Shown: positions 1 through 8,349 of the stretch, in pieces
Layout of the letters: the number at the start of each line of letters is the position of its first letter
Numbering within the stretch: the first letter of the stretch is position 1
From: Serratia grimesii NBRC 13537
GTDB taxonomy: Bacteria > Pseudomonadota > Gammaproteobacteria > Enterobacterales > Enterobacteriaceae
Assembly (NCBI RefSeq): GCF_001590905.1
Contig: NZ_BCTT01000014.1
Coordinates: 186,001 to 250,000 of the forward strand
DNA length: 64,000 nucleotides
Reading direction: 5' to 3'
The notes under the pieces: generated by a model
The model's input: the letters and a program-made list of their open reading frames with translations, nothing else
The model's database searches: none
Told to the model about the DNA's origin: nothing
Made by a program: the position numbers and the translations under genes

Positions 1-721
1 TAGCCACCTTGCCCGCCAGGCCCTGCGCGGCCAGCGCCTGGATCGCGCCGCCGGCGGTGGCATCGTTGGACGCCACTACCGCGTCAATCTTGTTATTGTT
101 GGCGGTCAGCGCATTTTCCATGATTTTTAATGCGTTTTCCGGCAACCATCCGTCGACCCACTGATCGCCCACCACCTTGATTTTCCCACCGTCAATCAGC
201 GGTTGCAGCACCTTCATCTGCCCCTGGCGGAACAGCTTGGCGTTGTTATCCACCGGCGAGCCGCCCATCAGGAAATAATTGCCCTGTGGTACCCGTTGCA
301 CCAGGCTTTGCGCCTGCAGCTCACCGACTTTTTCATTATCAAAGGAGATGTAAAAATCGATATCGGCGTTATTGATCATGCGATCGTAAGCCAGCACCTT
401 AATGCCTTCCCGTTTGGCTTCGCTGATGACATTGCTCAATACCTTGCCGTTGTAGGGAATAATCACCAGCACGTCGACGCCACGGTTGATCATGTTTTCA
501 ATCTGCGCCATCTGGGTTTCTTCATTGCCATTGGCCGACTGAACAAACACATCCGCCCCCAGCGATTTGGCTTTGCTGACGAAGATGTCGCGGTCCTTTT
601 GCCAGCGCTCCAGGCGCAGATCGTCGATAGCCATGCCGATTTTGACTTCTTTGCTGAATGCCGGTTGGCTGGCCAGCGCCAGCAGCGCGCAGACCGAAAG
701 GAACACAGGTTTGAATTTCAT
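1..721 (-). CDS. xylF: D-xylose ABC transporter, periplasmic binding protein (partial)
   Basis: This is the N-terminal part (about 240 residues) of the xylose-binding protein XylF; the rest runs off the left edge. A signal peptide ([18 protein letters not shown], cleavage probably after ...PAFS) precedes the mature start [18 protein letters not shown]. The sugar-binding fold shows the sequences [25 protein letters not shown] and [20 protein letters not shown], all typical of XylF. In the family it binds D-xylose in the periplasm and delivers it to the XylGH permease. The ATG at 719-721 has AAGGTATATAAG upstream as a ribosome site. It is divergent from xylA, and the gap holds conserved operator sequence. 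Identity is near certain; only the C-terminus is unseen. Confidence 0.95.
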   Translation of the reverse strand, partial: MKFKPVFLSVCALLALASQPAFSKEVKIGMAIDDLRLERWQKDRDIFVSKAKSLGADVFVQSANGNEETQMAQIENMINRGVDVLVIIPYNGKVLSNVISEAKREGIKVLAYDRMINNADIDFYISFDNEKVGELQAQSLVQRVPQGNYFLMGGSPVDNNAKLFRQGQMKVLQPLIDGGKIKVVGDQWVDGWLPENALKIMENALTANNNKIDAVVASNDATAGGAIQALAAQGLAGKVA

Positions 722-814
722 CTTATATACCTTTGTTATTTAACGGGTAGGGGTAATAATTGAAACGGGCCGGTTACCCAGCTTAGAGCGGATTGTTATC
801 GGTTATTTAATATT

Positions 815-854
815 CAGCAATTACTGATTTTTACCGGCCAATTATGATTTTTGG
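815..854 (-). promoter_or_regulatory. XylR operator of xylF (I_F-like)
   Basis: A direct repeat of AATTA(C)TGATTTTT occurs at 819-832 and 840-852, about two helical turns apart. On the minus strand it reads CCAAAAATCATAATTG and then TAAAAATCAGTAATTG, which closely follows the E. coli XylR site upstream of xylF as I remember it. It sits about 95-130 bases before the xylF start. Function is inferred from this resemblance. Confidence 0.65.
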
Positions 855-868
855 TTTAATGTTGTTTT

Positions 869-884
869 TATGATGGCGGTCATG
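869..884. promoter_or_regulatory. Possible CRP site between the xyl operators
   Basis: TATGA-6 bases-TCATG is a degenerate match to TGTGA-N6-TCACA. It lies between the two XylR-like regions, where E. coli also has its CRP site. The match alone is weak. Confidence 0.35.
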
Positions 885-974
885 CTTTCACGCTGAAAAG
901 CAGCAGGTCGACAAATAAAAATGAATTAAGCCTTAAATAAACTGCGGGTAATAACCGATTATGAGATCTGTCGC

Positions 975-1027
975 ACATTTAATAATTCTGTGAATTTAAC
1001 TGTGAAATAACGTAATTGAGCAGCCTG
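975..1027 (+). promoter_or_regulatory. XylR operator of xylA (I_A-like)
   Basis: The string CTGTGAAATAACGTAATTGA at 1000-1019 nearly duplicates the remembered E. coli xylA operator. It is preceded by a second CTGTGAATTTAA half-site at 989-1000. The two half-sites form a direct repeat about 11 bases apart. Position 60-110 bases upstream of xylA fits an activator site next to the -35 region. Confidence 0.65.
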
Positions 1028-1087
1028 TCGCAAACTCCGAAGATAAAGCCATCCCGTAAACCGGGCATTGCTACCCAGGAGTCGATA

Positions 1088-2407
1088 ATGCAATCTTATT
1101 TTGATCAGCTTGAGCAAGTGCGCTACGAAGGTCCCACCAGTAATAATCCGCTGGCCTTTCATCATTACAACCCGGATGAACTGGTGCTCGGCAAGCGCAT
1201 GGCGGAACACCTGCGCTTTGCCGCCTGCTACTGGCACACCTTCTGCTGGAACGGTGCGGACATGTTCGGCGTCGGCTCGTTCGATCGCCCCTGGCAGCAG
1301 CCGGGCGACGCACTGACGTTAGCAAAACGTAAAGCCGACGTGGCGTTCGAGTTTTTCCACAAGCTGAACGTCCCCTATTATTGCTTCCATGACGTCGATG
1401 TCTCGCCGGAAGGCGCCTCACTGAAAGAGTATCTGCACAACTTCGCAGTCATGACTGACGTGCTGGAGGAAAAGCAGCACAGTAGCGGCGTGAAATTGCT
1501 GTGGGGCACCGCCAACTGCTTTACCCATCCGCGTTACGGTGCCGGTGCGGCCACCAATCCGGATCCGGAAGTCTTCAGTTGGGCGGCCACCCAGGTGTTC
1601 ACCGCCATGAATGCTACCCAGCGTCTGGGCGGTGAAAACTACGTGCTGTGGGGCGGCCGTGAAGGCTATGAAACCTTACTGAACACCGATCTGCGCCAGG
1701 AACGTGAGCAAATTGGTCGCTTTATGCAGATGGTGGTGGAGCACAAGCACAAAACCGGTTTCCAGGGCACCTTGCTAATCGAGCCCAAACCCCAGGAGCC
1801 GACCAAGCATCAATACGATTACGACGTCGCCACCGTTTACGGCTTCCTCAAGCAGTTCGGTCTGGAAAAAGAGATCAAGGTGAATATCGAGGCCAACCAC
1901 GCCACGCTGGCAGGCCATTCGTTCCACCATGAGATCGCCACCGCCATTGCACTCGGCATCTTTGGTTCCGTCGATGCCAACCGGGGTGACCCCCAGTTGG
2001 GCTGGGATACCGACCAGTTCCCGATCAGCGTGGAAGAGAACGCCCTGGTGATGTTCGAAATTCTCAAGGCCGGGGGCTTTACCACTGGCGGGCTTAACTT
2101 CGATGCCAAGGTGCGCCGTCAAAGCACCGACAAATACGACCTGTTCTATGGCCATATTGGGGCTATGGATACCATGGCACTGGCGCTGAAGGTCGCGGCA
2201 AAAATGGTGACCGACGGCCAGTTGCATCAGCAGGTGTCAAAACGCTATGCCGGCTGGAATGGTGAATTGGGCCAGCAAATTTTGCAGGGCAAACTGTCGC
2301 TCGAGGCGCTGGCACAGTACGCTGAAGGACATGCACTGGCACCACAGCACGTCAGCGGCCGCCAGGAACAGCTCGAAAACCTGATGAACCGCTATTTGTT
2401 CGGCTAA
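1088..2407 (+). CDS. xylA: Xylose isomerase
   Basis: This enzyme isomerises D-xylose to D-xylulose in the cytoplasm, the first step after uptake by XylFGH. The 439-residue protein starts [15 protein letters not shown] and aligns without gaps to E. coli XylA (440 aa). Visible signatures are [11 protein letters not shown], carrying the catalytic His/Asp pair, [18 protein letters not shown] with the metal-binding Glu, and [30 protein letters not shown] completes the metal site. I chose the ATG at 1088 because AGGAG lies at 1077-1081 and the homology begins there; a 24-residue upstream extension is in frame but unsupported. xylB follows after 43 bases in the same operon. It is probably induced by XylR with xylose and CRP. 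Confidence 0.98.
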   Translation: MQSYFDQLEQVRYEGPTSNNPLAFHHYNPDELVLGKRMAEHLRFAACYWHTFCWNGADMFGVGSFDRPWQQPGDALTLAKRKADVAFEFFHKLNVPYYCFHDVDVSPEGASLKEYLHNFAVMTDVLEEKQHSSGVKLLWGTANCFTHPRYGAGAATNPDPEVFSWAATQVFTAMNATQRLGGENYVLWGGREGYETLLNTDLRQEREQIGRFMQMVVEHKHKTGFQGTLLIEPKPQEPTKHQYDYDVATVYGFLKQFGLEKEIKVNIEANHATLAGHSFHHEIATAIALGIFGSVDANRGDPQLGWDTDQFPISVEENALVMFEILKAGGFTTGGLNFDAKVRRQSTDKYDLFYGHIGAMDTMALALKVAAKMVTDGQLHQQVSKRYAGWNGELGQQILQGKLSLEALAQYAEGHALAPQHVSGRQEQLENLMNRYLFG

Positions 2408-2450
2408 CTGACCCCGCGCGGCACTCGCCGCGCCTTTAAGGATCTTTTTC

Positions 2451-3902
2451 ATGTATATCGGCATCGACCTCGGCACGTCCGGCGTAAAAGTCATCTTGCT
2501 CAGTGAGCAGGGCCAATTGCTCGCCAGCCACGGTGAGTCGCTGCCCATCTCCCGCCCGCATCCCTTATGGTCAGAGCAGGCCCCGCAGGGCTGGTGGCAC
2601 GCCACCGATCGCGCCATGCTGGCGCTGGGCAAGCAGCACAGCCTGCAACAGGTGAAGGCCATCGGTCTCAGCGGCCAGATGCACGGCGCCACCCTGTTGG
2701 ACGCACGGCAACAGGTGCTACGCCCGGCCATTTTGTGGAATGACGGCAGAAGCGGCGCGCAATGCCAGGCGCTGGAACAGGCGGTGCCGCAATCGCGGCA
2801 AATCACCGGCAACCTGATGATGCCGGGCTTCACCGCCCCTAAACTGCTGTGGGTGCAACAACACGAACCCAAGGTGTTTGATCGCATTGATAAGGTGTTG
2901 TTACCCAAAGATTACCTACGCTGGTGCATCACCGGCGATTTCGCCAGCGACATGTCGGACGCTGCCGGCACCGGCTGGCTGAACGTGGCGCAGCGCGACT
3001 GGAGCGACGAGATGTTGGCCGCCTGCGGCCTGAACCGCAGCCAGATGCCGCAACTGTTCGAGGGTAATCAGGTCACAGGGCAAACCCATACCGAACTGGC
3101 CCGGCGCTGGGGCATGTCCCCGGTGCCTGTCGTGGCCGGTGGCGGCGATAATGCCGCCGGGGCGATCGGTGTGGGGCTATATCAGGCCGGGCAGGCAATG
3201 CTGTCGCTCGGTACCTCGGGGGTTTATTTTGCCGTCAGCGACGGCTTTCTCAGCAACCCGGCCAGCGCAGTGCACAGCTTCTGCCATGCGCTGCCCGACA
3301 CCTGGCACCTGATGTCGGTGACGCTAAGCGCCGCATCCTGTCTGGACTGGGTTTGCAAACTGACTAACGTCGAAGACGTTGCCACCCTGCTTCGCAATGT
3401 CGAACAGGCACCACCGGCGGTGGCCCCGCTGTGGTTTCTGCCCTACCTGTCCGGCGAACGGACGCCACATAACAATCCAAACGCCAAGGGGGCATTCTGG
3501 GGCCTCACCCACCAACATGGGCCGAACGATCTGGCTCGTGCGGTGCTGGAAGGCGTCTGTTTCGCCCTGGCGGACGGTATGGATGTACTGCATGCCAGTG
3601 GTCTACAACCTTCTGGCATCACCCTGATTGGCGGCGGCGCGCGTAGCCCGTTCTGGCGGCAAATGCTGGCGGATATCAGCGGCCAACGGCTGGAATACCG
3701 CACCGGCGGCGACGTCGGCCCTGCGCTGGGGGCCGCACGGCTGGCCCAGATCGCACTGAACCCGCAACGTTCACTCGGTGAACTGCTGCCAGAGTTGCCG
3801 CTGGAGCAGGTACATACCCCTGATGCCGAGCGCCACCAGCAGTACGCTGAACAACGCAGTACCTTCCGCGAACTCTATACTCGCTTGTTGCCGCTGATGT
3901 AA
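2451..3902 (+). CDS. xylB: Xylulokinase
   Basis: XylB phosphorylates D-xylulose to xylulose 5-phosphate for the pentose phosphate pathway. The 483-residue FGGY-family kinase is of usual length. It opens with the phosphate-binding motif YIGIDLGTSGVKVILL, contains the substrate-binding GLSGQMHGATLLD, and has the catalytic-Asp segment VVAGGGDNAAGAIGVG. LIGGGARSPFWRQMLADI in the C-terminal ATPase lobe is also family-typical. The start follows AAGGATC closely. It is the second gene of the xylAB operon, and an ERIC element starts right after its stop codon, probably ending the transcript. Identification is secure. Confidence 0.98.
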   Translation: MYIGIDLGTSGVKVILLSEQGQLLASHGESLPISRPHPLWSEQAPQGWWHATDRAMLALGKQHSLQQVKAIGLSGQMHGATLLDARQQVLRPAILWNDGRSGAQCQALEQAVPQSRQITGNLMMPGFTAPKLLWVQQHEPKVFDRIDKVLLPKDYLRWCITGDFASDMSDAAGTGWLNVAQRDWSDEMLAACGLNRSQMPQLFEGNQVTGQTHTELARRWGMSPVPVVAGGGDNAAGAIGVGLYQAGQAMLSLGTSGVYFAVSDGFLSNPASAVHSFCHALPDTWHLMSVTLSAASCLDWVCKLTNVEDVATLLRNVEQAPPAVAPLWFLPYLSGERTPHNNPNAKGAFWGLTHQHGPNDLARAVLEGVCFALADGMDVLHASGLQPSGITLIGGGARSPFWRQMLADISGQRLEYRTGGDVGPALGAARLAQIALNPQRSLGELLPELPLEQVHTPDAERHQQYAEQRSTFRELYTRLLPLM

Positions 3903-4027
3903 TACCCTGCATACTTGAAGCTGCATCTTTGTTGGCTGCCATTACTCGCCCCAGTCACATAGTGGACTATGCTCCTGGGAACTCGCGCAGTTGCCGCCGC
4001 GATGCAGCTCCAATTATCTTGGGTATA
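3903..4027. repeat. ERIC/IRU-type palindromic repeat, copy 1
   Basis: The outer ends are TACCC and GGGTA, each followed inward by a CTTGAAGCTGCATC-like arm and its partner GATGCAGCTCCAATTATC. The core has CGCCCCAGTCAC facing GCTCCTGGGAACTCG, the hallmark of enterobacterial ERIC elements. It abuts the xylB stop codon and can fold into a long hairpin. Confidence 0.8.
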
Positions 4028-4170
4028 ATGCCGGAAGGCACTAGCTCTGCCCCTTATTATTGCCAAATCGAATAGTCTCCAGTGGCAAATGTCACTGCCA
4101 ACCCGTCTGCTCCTCTCCTAAATTGGTGGCTGTCTTTTGACGCACCTCACCTCTGGATAAGGAACTGAAC

Positions 4171-5565
4171 GTGGAAAAAAACCAACAACAAAGCCGCAGA
4201 GCTTTCCTCAGCCAAACCGGCAAAATCACCACCGCCTGTGCGGTAATCGGCCTGACAGGGGGCGTGGCACAAGCCGCCACACCAACGAGCAGCACATGTA
4301 TACCAGAGACCACACCTATGACCCTGACCGACAGCCACTATTGGCTGAGCGACGTTCGGCTGGAAGAGGGTTTTGAGTACGATGGCGACACCGTCATCGG
4401 CACCCGCACCGCGCACTATCAGCTTGAAATCAAAGACGGAAAAATTGCAGCTATCCACCCGAAGGATGCGTCGGCACCCGCTGGCGTACCGTGCTATCAG
4501 GCACAGGGCCAATTGCTGTTACCGGCATTTCGCGATATGCATATCCATCTGGATAAGACCTTTTACAGCGGCCCATGGCAGGCACCGCGCCCGCGCCAGG
4601 GCAAAACCATCATGGATATGATTGCGCTGGAACAAACATTGATCCCCAAATTGCTGCCCACTTCGCAACAGCGCGCAGAAAATTTGATTGCCCTGTTGCA
4701 ATCCAAAGGCAGCACCGTGGCGCGCAGCCACTGCAACATCGATCCGGTTAGCGGGCTAAAAAGTTTGGAACACCTGCAACGGGCACTGGAAAAGCACCAG
4801 GCAGATTTCAGCTGTGAAATCGTCGCCTTCCCGCAGCACGGGCTTTTGCATTCCAAAGTCGATGGACTGATGCGTGAAGCCATGCAGATGGGGGTGCAAT
4901 ACGTTGGCGGGCTGGATCCGACCAATGTCGACGGGGCGATGGAACAGTCGCTGGATGCCATGTTCCAGATTGCGCTCGACACCGGTAAAGGCGTCGATAT
5001 TCACCTGCATGAAACCAGTCCAGCCGGGGTGGCAGCCATCAACTACATGATCGCCACCGTAGAAAAAAATCCATCTCTGCGCGGTAAAGTCACCATCAGC
5101 CATGCCTTCGCTCTGACAGTGCTGAATCCGAACGAATTAGAAGAAACCGCCACCCGACTGGCTGCGCAGCAAATCACTATCGCCTCAACGGTACCGATTG
5201 GTGGGCTGATGATGCCACTGCCGCAGCTCAGTGAAAAAGGAGTATTTGTGATGACCGGAACCGACAGCGTGATCGACCATTGGTCACCTTTTGGTACTGG
5301 CGATATTCTGGAAAAAGCCAACCTTTACGCCCAACTCTACCGGGGTTCCGACGAATTCCATCTGTCACGCGCCATGGCGATTTCCACTGGCGGTGTGCTG
5401 CCGCTGAATGACAAAGGTCAACGGGTGTGGCCCAAAGCCGGGGACAACGCAGAGTTCGTGCTGATTGACGCCAGTTGCTCCGCCGAAGCCGTGGCCCGTC
5501 TGCCGACACGCCGCACCACCTTCCATCAAGGGCGATTGGTGGCAGGTCAGGTTGGCAAAGCCTGA
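4171..5565 (+). CDS. Tat-exported CodA-like amidohydrolase, substrate unknown
   Basis: This 464-residue metal-dependent hydrolase of the amidohydrolase superfamily resembles cytosine deaminase CodA. Residues 1-36 look like a twin-arginine signal (SRRAFLSQ, a hydrophobic run, then AQA), so the folded metalloenzyme is probably exported to the periplasm. Metal ligands are visible: HIH at 124-126, HLHE at 278-281, His311 and Asp365. The CodA-type stretch TDSVIDHWSPFGTGD lies at 364-378. The GTG start at 4171 is supported by AAGGA ten bases upstream. An isochorismatase-fold hydrolase and a GlxA-type regulator follow on the same strand, suggesting a catabolic unit for an amide or cyclic nitrogen compound. 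Export is unusual for a CodA-like protein. Fold assignment is firm; the reaction is unknown. Confidence 0.85.
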   Translation: MEKNQQQSRRAFLSQTGKITTACAVIGLTGGVAQAATPTSSTCIPETTPMTLTDSHYWLSDVRLEEGFEYDGDTVIGTRTAHYQLEIKDGKIAAIHPKDASAPAGVPCYQAQGQLLLPAFRDMHIHLDKTFYSGPWQAPRPRQGKTIMDMIALEQTLIPKLLPTSQQRAENLIALLQSKGSTVARSHCNIDPVSGLKSLEHLQRALEKHQADFSCEIVAFPQHGLLHSKVDGLMREAMQMGVQYVGGLDPTNVDGAMEQSLDAMFQIALDTGKGVDIHLHETSPAGVAAINYMIATVEKNPSLRGKVTISHAFALTVLNPNELEETATRLAAQQITIASTVPIGGLMMPLPQLSEKGVFVMTGTDSVIDHWSPFGTGDILEKANLYAQLYRGSDEFHLSRAMAISTGGVLPLNDKGQRVWPKAGDNAEFVLIDASCSAEAVARLPTRRTTFHQGRLVAGQVGKA

Positions 5566-5665
5566 TGCTGGTCCGCTGATGCCACTATGATGGCCGTTTT
5601 TGGCCTTCTGCTCTACAGGATAACGGCGCAGTATGGCGTTATACCTAATTGGCGGAGGGCCGAAA

Positions 5666-6217
5666 ATGTCACATAGCGCGTTATTGATCATTGATGTTCA
5701 ACAATCATTCCAGCACCGTCCATTCTGGCAAGAGGACGATCTTCCCGCTTTCCAACAGGCGCTAACGCGGCTGATAGACGGTTGTCATCAGCAAGGTGTA
5801 GCGCTGGTTGATGTATTCCACGTGTCGCCACAAGGGCCATTTTCTTTGGCGTCCGGCTGGGTGAAGCGCTTGCCGTTCCTCGACCATCAGGCCGATATCA
5901 CCGTACACAAACACGTGCACAACGCATTGACCGAGTCCGGCCTGGACGCCTGGCTGCGCCAACGGGATATTGATCATTTAATTATCTCCGGTATCCGCAC
6001 CGAACAATGCTGCGAAACCACCACCCGAGTAGCGTCCGATCTTGGCTATCGAGTGACTTTCGTTACCGAAGCCACAATGACTTTTCCAATGCAACATCCC
6101 AACGGTGAGGTCTTTACCACCGAACAGCTCAAGCGGCATACTGAGACCGTGCTGGTCGACCGCTTCGCCCAGCTCGCCAGTGTGGATGAGGTGCTGGCGC
6201 AACTCTCACAGGAGTAA
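5666..6217 (+). CDS. Isochorismatase-family cysteine hydrolase
   Basis: This 183-residue protein of the isochorismatase/nicotinamidase fold has its catalytic triad visible: Asp10 in LLIIDVQQSF, Lys82 in VHKHVHNAL, and Cys115 in GIRTEQCCETTTR. Family members hydrolyse amides such as nicotinamide or N-carbamoyl compounds, or isochorismate. The ATG at 5666 follows a strong GGAGGG at 5654-5659; an upstream in-frame start adds 11 unsupported residues. It begins 100 bases after the amidohydrolase and ends 2 bases before the regulator, so it is probably co-transcribed. The substrate cannot be read from sequence. Work on a product of the neighbouring amidohydrolase is an inference. Confidence 0.85.
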   Translation: MSHSALLIIDVQQSFQHRPFWQEDDLPAFQQALTRLIDGCHQQGVALVDVFHVSPQGPFSLASGWVKRLPFLDHQADITVHKHVHNALTESGLDAWLRQRDIDHLIISGIRTEQCCETTTRVASDLGYRVTFVTEATMTFPMQHPNGEVFTTEQLKRHTETVLVDRFAQLASVDEVLAQLSQE

Positions 6218-6219
6218 TC

Positions 6220-7143
6220 ATGCTGCAGGCCGTCTACTTTCTGATGCTGCCCAACGTGTTGTCACTGGACGTTAGCGGCCCGGCAGAAACCCTGCGTCTC
6301 GCCGGGCAGTTCAGCCTGCGCTACATAAGCCCACTACCGCAGATAACCTGTTCTATTGGCATGACGCTGAGTCAGTTGCAACCATTGCCCGAACGGCTGG
6401 AAGACAACGCTATTTTGGTCATCCCGGGTGTCAGCACATCACCCGGTGACGTTAACCATCAAGCCACCGAACAGGCTCGGCGGTGGCTTGCAACACTGCA
6501 ACCTGACTTGCAACAGCAACGTATCACGCTGGTCTGTGTCTGTTCCGGGGCACTACTAGCAGCACAGGCGGGTTTACTCGACAACCACCAATGCACCACT
6601 CACCACGACGTGATCGAACGCCTGCGTCAGCAGGCACCTACCGCATTAGTAAAAGAAAACCGCATCTTTGTTGAAGATCGCAGCATATACACCAGCGCTG
6701 GCATTACCGCGGGGATCGATCTGGCGCTGCACCTGATTAACCGCCAGTGCGGTGCCACACGGGCGATGGAAATCGCTCGCGAGATGGTGGTCTATTTTCG
6801 CCGTTCTGGCGACGATCCACAGCTTTCACCCTGGCTACGCTACCGCAACCATTTGCACCCGGCGGTGCACCGCGCACAAGACGTGATGGCCGCCGAACCG
6901 GAGGCCGAATGGTCAGTGCCACAAGTCGCGGAAAAAGCTCACGTTAGCAGCCGCCATCTGGCGCGCTTATTCCGCAGCCATGTCGGCATCAGCGTGCGCG
7001 AATATCATGAGCAACTGCGGCTGGCGGTGGCGCAACAGCGCCTGCAACAAGGCTATGGGCTTGAGAAAGCGGCGTTGGCCGCGGGGTTTTCCTCTGGTCG
7101 CCAACTGCGCCGCGCCCAGCAGCGCAGCTCGATGTCGTTATGA
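6220..7143 (+). CDS. GlxA-type AraC regulator with DJ-1/PfpI domain
   Basis: This 307-residue regulator has two domains. The N-terminal class I glutamine-amidotransferase-like (DJ-1/PfpI) sensor runs from about 4 to 180 and includes LVIPGV and the nucleophile-elbow segment VCVCSGALLAAQAGLL. The C-terminal AraC helix-turn-helix domain runs from about 210 to 305 (VSSRHLARLFRSHVGISVREYHEQLRL). Members of this class (GlxA, FtrA, ArgR of Pseudomonas) sense metabolites of nitrogen or carnitine catabolism. It begins 2 bases after the cysteine hydrolase, so it likely controls its own operon. It overlaps convergent wecH by 6 bases. The inducer is unknown; family assignment is strong. Confidence 0.88.
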   Translation: MLQAVYFLMLPNVLSLDVSGPAETLRLAGQFSLRYISPLPQITCSIGMTLSQLQPLPERLEDNAILVIPGVSTSPGDVNHQATEQARRWLATLQPDLQQQRITLVCVCSGALLAAQAGLLDNHQCTTHHDVIERLRQQAPTALVKENRIFVEDRSIYTSAGITAGIDLALHLINRQCGATRAMEIAREMVVYFRRSGDDPQLSPWLRYRNHLHPAVHRAQDVMAAEPEAEWSVPQVAEKAHVSSRHLARLFRSHVGISVREYHEQLRLAVAQQRLQQGYGLEKAALAAGFSSGRQLRRAQQRSSMSL

Positions 7144-8130
7144 CACCAGTCGTCGGCTGTCGATTCTCTGCAACCCCATCGACAACAACAGGCTGAGCGC
7201 CAACGCCACACCGAATACCCAGAAGATATCTAATAACGGATAGGAGGTCAGTTCCAGATGCCGGCTGCGCATAAAGTTGACGATAAAGGCGTGAAAACCG
7301 TATATCGCCAGCGAATGTCGGGAAAAAACGCTCAACCAGCCAATCGGCTCCGGCAAACAGTTTTTAAACCAGATCAACATCGATACTGCCGCAATAAACA
7401 CCAACGGACCGCAGTAGATGTAGTAGGTATCGGCGAAGTTGCCGTTGATAGACATCTGGTTTTTAGTGCCATGAATGATCAACACCACACTCAGCACAAA
7501 CCCCAATGCCGCCAACCCACTAACACCACGGCCCTGAGTGTTCATCATGCCAATGGCTCGACCGGCCAACGCATACAGCAAGTAATAAAAAGTATCGCCG
7601 TAGATATACAAATTAACCGGCAGTAAGTGAGTATTACCTAGCGTCAGCGAATGGGTATTGGGGTTGGCGATAACAGCCAGGATCACCAGCACGCCGGCCA
7701 GATAGCGACGTGATACCGGTTTGACGTTGATCAGCGGTGATAGCAAATAAATCACTGCAATCGCATAGAAGAACCACAGGTGGTAAAACACCGGTTTCAA
7801 CAGTATGCCGCGCAGCGACGGCCAGAAGCCGATTTTAGTAAACGCAGCAATATAGATCAGTGCTATCGCGCTGTAGAACAAGATGCAGCAACCAATGCGG
7901 ATGAAATGCTTTTTCCCGGCACTTTTCTCACCAAAAAACAGATAGCCGGAAATCATGAAAAACAGCGGCACCGAGACGCGCGACATCGAATTCAGCACGT
8001 TGGCAATATCCCAGTTATGCTCACCCACCGTCACACCACTGGTGACGTAATAGGTGGTCGCGTGGATCATCACCACCATCATGCACGCCACCGCACGCAA
8101 GTTATCTATCCAGCCAATTTTATTACTCAA
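7138..8130 (-). CDS. wecH: O-acetyltransferase WecH
   Basis: WecH (YiaH) is an inner-membrane acyltransferase-3 family protein that O-acetylates GlcNAc residues of enterobacterial common antigen. This protein matches E. coli WecH over its whole length, for example WDIANVLNS.SRVSVPLFFMISGYLFFGE, KPVFYHLWFF.AIAVIYL.SPLI and a C-terminal QRID.RRLVS. About ten hydrophobic segments and an early HATTYYV histidine are visible. I place the start at the TTG at 8130-8128. It gives MSNKIGWIDNLRA, lining up with E. coli MQPKIYWIDNLRG and giving 330 residues against 331. A longer reading to 8199 also uses TTG. It ends overlapping the AraC-type gene. Confidence in identity is high and in the start moderate. 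Confidence 0.93.
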   Translation of the reverse strand: MSNKIGWIDNLRAVACMMVVMIHATTYYVTSGVTVGEHNWDIANVLNSMSRVSVPLFFMISGYLFFGEKSAGKKHFIRIGCCILFYSAIALIYIAAFTKIGFWPSLRGILLKPVFYHLWFFYAIAVIYLLSPLINVKPVSRRYLAGVLVILAVIANPNTHSLTLGNTHLLPVNLYIYGDTFYYLLYALAGRAIGMMNTQGRGVSGLAALGFVLSVVLIIHGTKNQMSINGNFADTYYIYCGPLVFIAAVSMLIWFKNCLPEPIGWLSVFSRHSLAIYGFHAFIVNFMRSRHLELTSYPLLDIFWVFGVALALSLLLSMGLQRIDSRRLVS

Positions 8131-8349
8131 AAGGTCGCCCGCAGTGTTGTCATCTTCGTCTGTTAAAAAGAGGTTAACTAGCGAAAGTGCGAGTGGCAAC
8201 CCTGGCGGGCAATATCAGAATGTGCTGAAACAACACCTTATTATTGCTAAGGTGAACAATTGGCGGCAAAATAGCCGCCACAACTCGCTCAGATTGCGCT
8301 TCCCGCCCTGACAGTTCCTTATTTTCTCTTTACTTTCAGTACGATAAAT

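Larger units (their letters stand above)
722..1087. other. xylF-xylA divergent regulatory region
   Basis: This 366-base AT-rich stretch has no credible gene; the short ORFs crossing it are chance extensions. It holds two operator-like regions, one on each side, and a weak CRP-like palindrome near the middle, all listed separately. The arrangement mirrors the E. coli xyl control region, where XylR and CRP activate both promoters. Confidence 0.8.

Noticed and set aside
203-763. 186-codon plus-strand ORF at the left end
   Set aside because: It is antisense to xylF, whose signal peptide and binding-protein motifs are unambiguous.
3903-4027. CRISPR or transposon end after xylB
   Set aside because: There is a single palindrome with ERIC-like halves and no spacer array, transposase or target duplication.
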